Shown here one piece after another: positions 1 through 5,110 of a DNA stretch of 5,167 nt; the stretch's first letter is position 1, and every line of letters begins with the position of its first letter. The translations under genes and the position numbers were made by a program. Under the pieces are notes generated by a model. That model saw nothing but the letters and a program-made list of their open reading frames with translations, was not told the origin of the DNA and did no database searches. The DNA is from Clostridia bacterium (GTDB taxonomy: Bacteria; Bacillota; Clostridia; Oscillospirales; CAG-272), in the NCBI GenBank assembly GCA_900753285.1, contig CAADYN010000302.1, forward strand, positions 1 to 5,167, written 5' to 3'.

Positions 1-203
1 AACCCGCGTCCAACTCTCCCGCGCGAACATGCTAATGCACTACTAAGGCTTATGCGTAGCCGCGCGACTGATTTGTTCAAATGGGCGAAGACGGCAGTGT
101 ATTGCTAAACTGAACTCCACCGCGAGCGTAGATTCACAAGGAGCTGGCGTTTGAAGCTCCTTGTGCGCCCTCCGCGTAGGAGCAGCCCCCGACCGCAGTC
201 GAT
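1..203 (+). ncRNA. Candidate structured RNA, left copy (5' end beyond the window)
   Basis: In plus orientation this region can form a series of local structures. CGCGCG at 20-25 can pair with CGCGCG at 61-66. ACTG at 67-70 can pair with CAGT at 95-98. A perfect 11-bp hairpin has CACAAGGAGCT (135-145) paired with AGCTCCTTGTG (155-165) around the loop GGCGTTTGA. Small hairpins follow: CTCC/GGAG at 170-182 and CGAC/GTCG with loop CGCA at 190-201. The right copy keeps all of them, and its long stem carries compensatory base changes. That points to a conserved fold rather than conserved coding. No promoter is visible because the window starts inside the element, and the hairpin after it lacks a good plus-strand U-tract. 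The RNA strand is inferred from the right copy, which has a clear terminator. A DNA hairpin repeat is the main alternative. Confidence 0.5.
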
Positions 204-240
204 ATAAAAAAATAGAAAGAGCTTTTTATAGCTCTTTCCA
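204..240 (-). terminator. Rho-independent terminator of the iorA-iorB-mnmM-carboxypeptidase operon
   Basis: Read on the minus strand, GAAAGAGCT pairs with AGCTCTTTC in a perfect 9-bp stem (arms 230-238 and 215-223) with a 6-nt loop. A T-rich run follows at 214-205. It lies about 65 bp beyond the carboxypeptidase stop codon. On the plus strand the same hairpin is followed by CCACTTTATAT, so it would be a poor terminator for the candidate RNA at 1-203. Confidence 0.85.
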
Positions 241-250
241 CTTTATATAT

Positions 251-275
251 TCACTTAAAGTCTAAGTGAGACTTT
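251..275. other. Pair of mutually exclusive short hairpins in the shared 3' block
   Basis: TCACTTA (251-257) pairs with TAAGTGA (263-269). AAAGTCT (257-263) pairs equally well with AGACTTT (269-275). The two 7-bp stems overlap and cannot form together. On the minus strand they lie in the 3' untranslated region of the operon, just before the terminator. The first stem is present in the right copy as CTCACTT/AAGTGAG (4846-4866). The second is weak there. Confidence 0.5.
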
Positions 276-305
276 ATTATAAGCTTTCTCAGAAAGCCTT
301 AGTCC

Positions 306-1781
306 TCACTGCATCTGCTCTATGTATTCCTCGAGACAAAGCCCGCTGTCGTGAATCTTCTGCGCGTGGTAGCGTCCTACGTAGCGGTAGTGCCACGGCT
401 CAAACTGTATCGTCGTCACGTCAACCTTGTCCTTCGGGAAGCGGAGAATGAATCCGAACTTCCATGCGTTTTCCTGGAGCCATGCGTATTCCGGCTCGTA
501 TTCAAAGTCCGTCGTGAACGTGCCGAGAGTGTCCATGTCAACTGCAAGTCCGGTCTGGTGCTCGCTTGTTCCCGGGCGGGTCGAGTACGTCAATACCTTA
601 GCCTGCGCCTGCTCAAGGGTCAAAGAAGGGTCAGCCGCCATCTCGTTCGCTGTGTATGTCTCAAATAGCGTCTTCTGATAGGTGTAGGTGCGGAATCCGC
701 TGTAGACCGCCATGTTGTAGTATCCCGCGGCGTGCATTTCCTGGTACATCGCTTCAAGGGCTTTGCAGGCGTATTCGCGGAGCTGCTGTGTCTTTCGCGC
801 ACTGCTTGTGTATTTTACATCCATCAAATCCGTCGGAACGTCAGCTTCCGTCAGTGTGTGCTCCGTGTTGACGAGGGTCAGGAACGCGTCCCGTAAGTCT
901 CCCGTCGGCGCCATGTACTTCTCGTAGTCCGTGAGGTCTGTCGCAAAGTTGAGCGATACCGCGTTGTCCTCAGTGTTTTCTTCATCCGTCGGAACAAAGG
1001 TTATGTCACCGATCAGCGGATCTTCTTCAATGGGCGCGATTTCCTCCGACCACTTCAGCTTGAACGAAACGGGGAGATATACCGTCGTCTTGTCATCGGA
1101 GTTTTCCTCGTCCTTCACACGCGCTATCGTTACCGTAGACTTTTTCGGATTGTAGACTGCGGAAATGTTCTCCATGTAGTCCGTGATGAACTTCATCGAC
1201 ACCCAAACGCGGTCGCCAGAGAGCTTGTTCGGCACGTCGAGCGTCACATCCTGCCCGTTTATCGTCACCTTCCATGCGTCCGTGTAGAAAACTATGATCT
1301 CTTCCGTGCCGTCTCCTGCCGCAGTGGAGCTTGCTTCAACGGAGTTTGATAAAATGAACTTCATCTCACCCGCGCCGCCGCTCTCGTAGAACCCGAGGTA
1401 GTCCGCGAGGTCGTTGAAGCAGAAGTAAACCTTGTCGTCCGATATCGCTTCACTGACATCCGTGGAACGTACCTTCGCTCCTCCGTAGTAGTAGTCGATT
1501 TTGCCGCTTGTCTCGGGAGCGTCCGGGGAAGAGCGGAAGAAAATCAGGAAGATAAGCCCGCCGACAGCTAAGATTATGAGCAGCACTATCAGGAACACAA
1601 ACAGCCGCCCGCCGAGGACTTTCATATTGCGACGGAATTCCTCCTGCCTGCGGCGTTTTTCGCGCCTTTTTGCCATCTCACGCCGCCGCCGTTCTTCTTC
1701 CTGCCGTCTGCGCATTTCTTCCGGTGAGGGTCGCCGCCTCGGTGGGTTTCCGCGCGGATTTGTGCCGTATTGACCGTTCAT
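306..1781 (-). CDS. Membrane-anchored VanY-family D-alanyl-D-alanine carboxypeptidase
   Basis: The 491-residue product probably removes the terminal D-Ala from peptidoglycan stem peptides outside the membrane. Residues 1-55 are a very basic, Arg/Glu-rich cytoplasmic tail. Residues 59-82 form one hydrophobic membrane segment. Residues about 95-222 resemble the copper-amine-oxidase N-terminal-like fold often used as a wall or stalk domain, which is a weaker call. An acidic linker follows, and the VanY (M15B) catalytic domain covers about 315-485. Visible catalytic motifs are SGFR (361-364), SEHQTGLAVD (406-415, zinc ligands H408 and D415) and EPWHYRY (461-467, E461 and zinc ligand H464). All key residues are present, so it should be active. 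The ATG follows GGAGG by 7 nt. It is the last gene of the operon, 34 bp after the methyltransferase. An L,D- or D,D-dipeptidase specificity cannot be excluded from motifs alone. Confidence 0.92.
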   Translation of the reverse strand: MNGQYGTNPRGNPPRRRPSPEEMRRRQEEERRRREMAKRREKRRRQEEFRRNMKVLGGRLFVFLIVLLIILAVGGLIFLIFFRSSPDAPETSGKIDYYYGGAKVRSTDVSEAISDDKVYFCFNDLADYLGFYESGGAGEMKFILSNSVEASSTAAGDGTEEIIVFYTDAWKVTINGQDVTLDVPNKLSGDRVWVSMKFITDYMENISAVYNPKKSTVTIARVKDEENSDDKTTVYLPVSFKLKWSEEIAPIEEDPLIGDITFVPTDEENTEDNAVSLNFATDLTDYEKYMAPTGDLRDAFLTLVNTEHTLTEADVPTDLMDVKYTSSARKTQQLREYACKALEAMYQEMHAAGYYNMAVYSGFRTYTYQKTLFETYTANEMAADPSLTLEQAQAKVLTYSTRPGTSEHQTGLAVDMDTLGTFTTDFEYEPEYAWLQENAWKFGFILRFPKDKVDVTTIQFEPWHYRYVGRYHAQKIHDSGLCLEEYIEQMQ

Positions 1782-1785
1782 TTCA

Positions 1786-1793
1786 TCACCTCC
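1786..1793 (-). promoter_or_regulatory. Strong ribosome binding site of the carboxypeptidase gene
   Basis: GGAGGTGA on the minus strand is a full match to the anti-Shine-Dalgarno sequence, with GGAGG ending 7 nt before the ATG at 1781. It fixes the start and suggests that the last gene of the operon is efficiently and independently translated. Confidence 0.85.
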
Positions 1794-1815
1794 GATACAT
1801 TTCTTATTGTCAACT

Positions 1816-2370
1816 TTATTTCGTTTCGATTATCGTAAAAAACGGGCTTTCGGGCGAGTTCACCATGCGTATCTGCGCGATGCTGTACCTGAAGCGGGAG
1901 ACAGTCGAGAAATATTCCGTCAGCTCCTTGCCCTCAAGCGCACCCTCGGGATGTCCGGGATAAACCGCCACACAGAGAATCGCGTCCTCGCCGATCATTT
2001 CCATCGCGTTTTTCACTGCGGGAAGTGTGGTTGTGCGCTTTGTGGTGAGCTGCTTGTGTCCGCTTCCGGGGAGATAACCGAGGTTGAACATTCCGGCTTT
2101 AATCTTTCCTCTGACAAACTCGGGCGCTCTGTCGTGGGATGCGCAGATGAGATGCCAGTTGTCGGGGCAGCTGTTTTCTTTGAGATTGTGCTCCGTTGAG
2201 ATGAGCGCGGACTCCTGTATGTCGAACGCATAGACTTTTCCGCCCTCCCCTACGGTTTTCGAGAGGAATACAGTGTCGTAGCCGTTTCCCATCGTGAAAT
2301 CCACCGCTGTGTCGCCCTCGTGAAGATGCGGCAGAATGAATTTCTTTTGCAGTGATAATAAATCTACCAC
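1816..2370 (-). CDS. mnmM: Putative tRNA (mnm5s2U34) methyltransferase, YtqB/MnmM family
   Basis: The 184-residue product belongs to the PF06962 family of small class I SAM-dependent methyltransferases, long annotated as putative rRNA methylases. Family members in Firmicutes make the last methyl transfer to 5-aminomethyl-2-thiouridine at tRNA wobble position 34. Seen here are the SAM-binding motif I DFTMGNGYD (24-32), the acidic end of beta-2 FD (49-50), and the family signatures NLGYLPG (96-102) and YPGHPEG (137-143). The protein is close to the usual family length and appears complete. The start is GTG at 2368-2370, with AAGAGG 7 nt upstream inside the last codons of iorB and no good ATG nearby. 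The start lies three bases after the iorB stop, so translation is probably coupled. The family call is firm. The exact substrate follows from family knowledge. Confidence 0.9.
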   Translation of the reverse strand: MVDLLSLQKKFILPHLHEGDTAVDFTMGNGYDTVFLSKTVGEGGKVYAFDIQESALISTEHNLKENSCPDNWHLICASHDRAPEFVRGKIKAGMFNLGYLPGSGHKQLTTKRTTTLPAVKNAMEMIGEDAILCVAVYPGHPEGALEGKELTEYFSTVSRFRYSIAQIRMVNSPESPFFTIIETK

Positions 2371-2373
2371 AGC

Positions 2374-2961
2374 TTAACCTCTTGCACCGCTCGCGTATTC
2401 GTATGCCAAATCAAACGCCTTCATGTTGACCTCCAGTGCCTTCGCGGGGACACAGGCGGCTACAGCGGCGCGGAGAATGTCGTGGTCAAAGCCGAGCACA
2501 CTTGACGCAAGTCCGATGAGAGCTACGTTGGACGCACGCACGTTTCCGGCTTCCTCGGCAATGGACTGTGCGTCGAATGCGCGAACGTCAACTCCGAGCA
2601 GCTTCATGTCGGGTATTATGTCGGTGGGATACTGTGCAGCGCCCGTGATGACCGGCATGGGGTTAATCTGCTGAGTTGAGGTAACAATAACTCCGCCTGT
2701 TTTAAGGTTCGGGAGCCAACGCGCCGCCTCGAGAATCTCAAAGCTCAAAATTACATCCGCGTCTCCTTTGCATATCACGGGGGAGTAGACCTCGTCGCCG
2801 TAACGGACGTAGGTTACTACCGAGCCGCCGCGCTGAGACATGCCGTGTACCTCGGAAACCTTAACGTCAAGTCCCGACTCCATGGCAGCGCGGCCGAGTA
2901 TTTTTGAGGCGAGAAGCGTACCCTGACCGCCGACGCCCACTATCATTATGTTCTTGTTCAT
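2374..2961 (-). CDS. iorB: Indolepyruvate:ferredoxin oxidoreductase, beta subunit
   Basis: This is the small, gamma-type subunit of the 2-oxoacid:acceptor oxidoreductase family (PF01558). It partners IorA in the CoA-dependent oxidative decarboxylation of indolepyruvate and other aryl pyruvates in the cytoplasm. The glycine-rich motif GVGGQG lies near the N terminus and HGMSQRGGSV about 30 residues later, both hallmarks of the family. Length, 195 residues from the ATG at 2961, is normal. A GTG three codons upstream (2970) is also in frame. However, AGGTGA at 2967-2972, which overlaps that GTG, is well placed 5 nt before the ATG, so I chose the ATG. The gene follows iorA by 25 bp, and its stop nearly abuts the start of the methyltransferase. 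Confidence 0.95.
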   Translation of the reverse strand: MNKNIMIVGVGGQGTLLASKILGRAAMESGLDVKVSEVHGMSQRGGSVVTYVRYGDEVYSPVICKGDADVILSFEILEAARWLPNLKTGGVIVTSTQQINPMPVITGAAQYPTDIIPDMKLLGVDVRAFDAQSIAEEAGNVRASNVALIGLASSVLGFDHDILRAAVAACVPAKALEVNMKAFDLAYEYASGARG

Positions 2962-2986
2962 ATGTATCACCTGTTTTACTATATAA

Positions 2987-4708
2987 TCAGAGCGCGCCGA
3001 ATTTGCACATCTGTGAGCAGAGTCCGCAGCCTACGCACATCGTCTTGTCGATCTTCGCCTTCTTGTTTTCAACGGAAATGCACGGGCAGCCTATCTTCAT
3101 GCAGGACTTGCAGCCTACGCACTTTGTCTCGTCAACCGTGAACGGAGGATTTTTTACCGCAGTCTTCAGAAGAGCGCAGGGACGGCGTGCAATGATAACG
3201 GAAGCGCAGTCTGCTGATACCTCTTCCTTGATAACTCTCTCAAGCTCTGCGAGGTTTGCGGGATCTACAACACGAATGTGCTCGCGGGAGATGCCGAGGG
3301 ACGCGCAGATATCCTCAAGGCAGAGGTTCGGAGCCTTCTCACCCATGAGAGTTTTGCCGGTGAGCGGGTTGTCCTGGTGTCCCGTCATGCCCGTAATGCT
3401 GTTGTCGAGGATTATATTTGTAGTCTTGCCGCCGTTGTATACCACGTTCACAAGCCCTGTCAGACCGCTGTGCATGAAGGTGGAGTCTCCGATAACCGAC
3501 ACATACTTGTCCTCTTCTCCGCGAACCTTAGCCGTGCCGTGGAGGGATGAGATGGACGCGCCCATGCAGTAAACGGAGTCGATAGCGGAAAGGGGGGCAA
3601 CCGCGCCAAGAGTGTAGCAGCCGATGTCGCCGGAGACGCGCAGTTTTAGCTTAGATAAGGTGTAGAAAACTCCGCGGTGGGGACATCCGGGGCAGAGAAC
3701 CGGCGGACGGGGCGGTATGGGAGAGCCAAGCTCCACGTAATCCGTTTCCTCGCCGAGCAGTCTTTCACGCAGGAGCTGTTCGCTGTACTCGTCGCAGAGG
3801 GGAAGGAGATCCTTGCCTATGACGTTCACGCCGAGAGCCTTGCAGTGATTTTCGATAACGGGGTCAAGCTCCTCGATGACGTAAACGGTGTCGTGCGCGG
3901 CGGCAAAATCACGGATGAGCTTTTTGGGAAGGGGATTGATGAGACCGAGCTTCAAGTAATCCGCGCGCTTGCCGAACGCTTCCTTAGCGTAGTTGTAGCA
4001 GTTTCCGGCAGTGATGATACCTACGGACGCGCCGTTTTGCTCCACACGGTTAAGGGAAGTAGTTTCGGCAAACTCACGGAGAGCGGCGAGGTGTTCTTCG
4101 ACTACGATGTGGCGTTTTTTCGCGTTGCCGGGCATCATGACGTGCTTTGCGGCGTTCTTCTCGTATGGGAGAATGGGAAGCTCGACTCTCTCTCCCTCTT
4201 CTACGGGAGAACGAGAGTGGCTGACGCGTGTGGTGAGGCGGAAGATGAATGGCGTGTCGAACTTTTCGGAGAGGTCGAACGCCTGCATGACGAATTCGCG
4301 GCACTCGGCGGAGTTTGCGGGCTCTAACATTGGCAGCTTAGCGGCAATGGCGTAATGGCGGCTGTCCTGCTCGTTCTGGGAAGAGTGCATACCGGGGTCG
4401 TCAGCTACGCCGATAACAAAGCCTGCGCCCACGCCTGTGTAAGCTGTGACGAACATAGGGTCAGCCGCGACGTTAAGACCGACGTGCTTCATGCCGCAGA
4501 AAGCTCTGCCTCCGCCGACAGACGCACCGAGAGCTGCTTCAAAAGCGACCTTTTCGTTAGGCGCCCACTCGCTGTACATATCCTTATAGAGGGCGGTATT
4601 TTCGGTAATCTCCGTACTGGGAGTTCCGGGATAACTGGAAACAAAGCGTACGCCGGCCTCGTAGATACCGCGAGCGGTGGCTTCATTTCCCAACATAAGT
4701 TTTTTCAT
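2987..4708 (-). CDS. iorA: Indolepyruvate:ferredoxin oxidoreductase, alpha subunit
   Basis: The 573-residue catalytic subunit uses thiamine diphosphate, CoA and ferredoxin to turn indolepyruvate or related aryl pyruvates into aryl-acetyl-CoA and CO2 (EC 1.2.7.8). This follows transamination of aromatic amino acids in anaerobes. The order is: pyrimidine-binding domain with GNEA (7-10) and YPGTPSTEI (26-34); transketolase-like central domain; CPGCPHRG (339-346); pyrophosphate-binding domain with GDIGCYTLG (361 region), GDSTFMHSG (407-415) and LDNSITGMTGHQ (434-445); and a C-terminal ferredoxin domain. The cysteines of that last domain are C530, C533, C536 and C541 in one motif and C558, C561, C564 and C568 in the other, enough for two 4Fe-4S clusters. 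Nothing is truncated. The ATG follows AAGGAG by 8 nt. It is the first gene after the promoter at 4747-4775. A phenylacetate-CoA ligase gene, a frequent neighbour, is absent. Confidence 0.96.
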   Translation of the reverse strand: MKKLMLGNEATARGIYEAGVRFVSSYPGTPSTEITENTALYKDMYSEWAPNEKVAFEAALGASVGGGRAFCGMKHVGLNVAADPMFVTAYTGVGAGFVIGVADDPGMHSSQNEQDSRHYAIAAKLPMLEPANSAECREFVMQAFDLSEKFDTPFIFRLTTRVSHSRSPVEEGERVELPILPYEKNAAKHVMMPGNAKKRHIVVEEHLAALREFAETTSLNRVEQNGASVGIITAGNCYNYAKEAFGKRADYLKLGLINPLPKKLIRDFAAAHDTVYVIEELDPVIENHCKALGVNVIGKDLLPLCDEYSEQLLRERLLGEETDYVELGSPIPPRPPVLCPGCPHRGVFYTLSKLKLRVSGDIGCYTLGAVAPLSAIDSVYCMGASISSLHGTAKVRGEEDKYVSVIGDSTFMHSGLTGLVNVVYNGGKTTNIILDNSITGMTGHQDNPLTGKTLMGEKAPNLCLEDICASLGISREHIRVVDPANLAELERVIKEEVSADCASVIIARRPCALLKTAVKNPPFTVDETKCVGCKSCMKIGCPCISVENKKAKIDKTMCVGCGLCSQMCKFGAL

Positions 4709-4716
4709 GGGGTATA

Positions 4717-4722
4717 CTCCTT
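4717..4722 (-). promoter_or_regulatory. Ribosome binding site of iorA
   Basis: AAGGAG on the minus strand lies 8 nt before the ATG at 4708. It supports this start for the protein, whose GNEA motif then begins at the usual distance from the N terminus. Confidence 0.85.
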
Positions 4723-4746
4723 ATAAAGCTGCAATAATACTATTGT

Positions 4747-4775
4747 ATTATATCACGAAAGCGCGTGATTTGCAA
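4747..4775 (-). promoter_or_regulatory. Sigma-A-type promoter of the iorA operon with extended -10
   Basis: On the minus strand, TTGCAA (4775-4770, four of six to consensus) and a perfect TATAAT (4752-4747) are separated by exactly 17 bp. TG plus one base precedes the -10, making it an extended -10. Predicted transcription starts near 4740-4741, giving a leader of about 32 nt. The right repeat element therefore lies upstream of the promoter and is not part of the operon's leader. Confidence 0.82.
4752..4769. promoter_or_regulatory. Perfect palindrome filling the promoter spacer, candidate operator
   Basis: ATCACG and CGTGAT are exact inverted repeats around a 6-bp centre. They fill the 17-bp spacer between the -35 and -10 boxes plus the first base of the -10. 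A dimeric repressor bound here would cover both boxes. I cannot assign a regulator; the half-site does not match the Rex, Fur or LexA consensus as I know them. Confidence 0.45.
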
Positions 4776-4825
4776 GATTGAATGGAATTTAATCCTTTCT
4801 ACCTTAGACTACGTGCGCTTTCTGG

Positions 4826-4866
4826 GAGACTTTCGGGAATAAAGTCTCACTTAAGATTCAAGTGAG
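4826..4866 (-). other. Two overlapping hairpins between terminator and iorA promoter
   Basis: On the minus strand CTCACTT (4866-4860) pairs with AAGTGAG (4852-4846). GAGACTTT (4848-4841) pairs perfectly with AAAGTCTC (4833-4826) around a 7-nt loop. The two stems share three bases, so they compete at the junction. The first stem is conserved in the left copy. The role is unknown: it lies downstream of the terminator and upstream of the promoter. Confidence 0.5.
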
Positions 4867-4867
4867 G

Positions 4868-4894
4868 AAAAAAGAAAAAAGACTTGCGTCTTTT
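4868..4894 (-). terminator. Rho-independent terminator after the right structured element
   Basis: On the minus strand, AAAAGAC (4894-4888) and GTCTTTT (4883-4877) form a 7-bp stem with the loop GCAA. The following run TTCTTTTTT (4876-4868) is T-rich. It would stop transcription entering from beyond the right edge before it reached the iorA promoter. Confidence 0.8.
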
Positions 4895-5110
4895 GATTAA
4901 TTATATCGACTGCGGTCGAAGGCTGCTCCTACGCGGAGGGCGCACAGAGGGATTCAGGCGCCATCCCTCTGCGAGTACCGGCTTCCGGTGGAGTTTGGCT
5001 GATATGATTAACTGCTGTCTCCGCACATTTTTACCAATCAGTCGCGCGGTTTTGCATAAGCCTTAGTAGTGGCATTAGAATGTTCGCGCGGTGGAGATAG
5101 ACGCGGTGAA
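4868..5110 (-). ncRNA. Candidate structured RNA, right copy, with its own terminator
   Basis: Read on the minus strand it can form the same elements as the left copy. CGCGCG arms bracket 5049-5084. ACTG and CAGT pair. An 11-bp hairpin has CGCAGAGGGAT (4973-4963) paired with ATCCCTCTGTG (4953-4943) around the loop GGCGCCTGA. The small hairpins CTCC/GGAG (4926-4938) and TCGAC/GTCGA with loop CGCA (4906-4919) follow. This copy also has an ACCGG/CCGGT hairpin (4977-4989) that the left copy lacks. A Rho-independent terminator follows directly at 4868-4894, which suggests a transcript on this strand that ends before the iorA promoter. The promoter and 5' end are not visible and may lie beyond 5167. 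It resembles neither SRP RNA, tmRNA nor RNase P at their key motifs. A 3' untranslated region of an upstream gene or a DNA repeat is also possible. Confidence 0.5.

Larger units (their letters stand above)
1..297 (+). repeat. Left copy of a diverged inverted element flanking the operon
   Basis: This stretch aligns along nearly its whole length with the reverse complement of about 4817-5110. Identical blocks include ACTACTAAGGCTTATGC (39-55), a 26-nt block at 162-187, an 18-nt block at 190-207 and TAAGTGAGACTTTATT (263-278). The blocks are separated by variable sequence and small indels. It begins at or before base 1, so its outer end is not visible, and its inner end stops about 10 bp before the stop codon of the carboxypeptidase gene. 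The two copies differ too much to be a recent duplication. No transposase, target-site duplication or terminal inverted repeat is visible, so I do not call it an insertion sequence. Confidence 0.85.
4817..5110 (-). repeat. Right copy of the diverged inverted element flanking the operon
   Basis: Its reverse complement aligns with 1-297 through the same ordered blocks: CGCGCGAACAT, the ACTACTAAGG block (5054-5070), CCGCGCGACTGATT, the 26-nt block (4921-4946), the 18-nt block (4901-4918) and TAAGTGAGACTTTATT (4838-4853). The alignable part reaches about 5110, where the left copy runs off the window, so the element may continue to 5167 or beyond. It points toward iorA and ends about 40 bp upstream of the iorA promoter. 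Confidence 0.85.

Noticed and set aside
135..169. Pseudoknot between the hairpin loop GGCG (146-149) and CGCC (166-169)
   Set aside because: The complementarity exists in both copies, but only a base or so separates the 11-bp stem from CGCC. The strand could not span the stem, so an intramolecular pseudoknot is geometrically unlikely.
162..187. Small SRP RNA suggested by AGGAGCAGCC
   Set aside because: The diagnostic SRP domain IV pattern with GTCAGG opposite GGAAG is absent, and the surrounding fold is different.
2961..2970. GTG at 2970 as the iorB start
   Set aside because: The GTG overlaps AGGTGA, which is best placed as the ribosome binding site for the ATG at 2961. No other binding site precedes the GTG at a proper distance.
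2904..3572. 222-codon plus-strand open frame across the iorB start and iorA end
   Set aside because: It overlaps two well-supported genes and their ribosome binding site, and the low-complexity translation has no family signature.
3677..4327. 216-codon plus-strand open frame inside iorA
   Set aside because: It lies wholly antisense to iorA, whose motifs are complete. The frame shows no recognisable domain and is a shadow of the high-GC coding strand.
1..5110. Active invertible segment or composite transposon using the two inverted elements
   Set aside because: The copies are diverged, with 26 bp as the longest identity. No recombinase or transposase is present, and the promoter lies inside the segment, so inversion would not switch the operon on or off.
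4709..5110. Riboswitch or attenuator leader for iorA
   Set aside because: A good promoter at 4747-4775 lies downstream of the structured element, leaving a leader of only about 32 nt. The element is not in the iorA transcript unless there is read-through.
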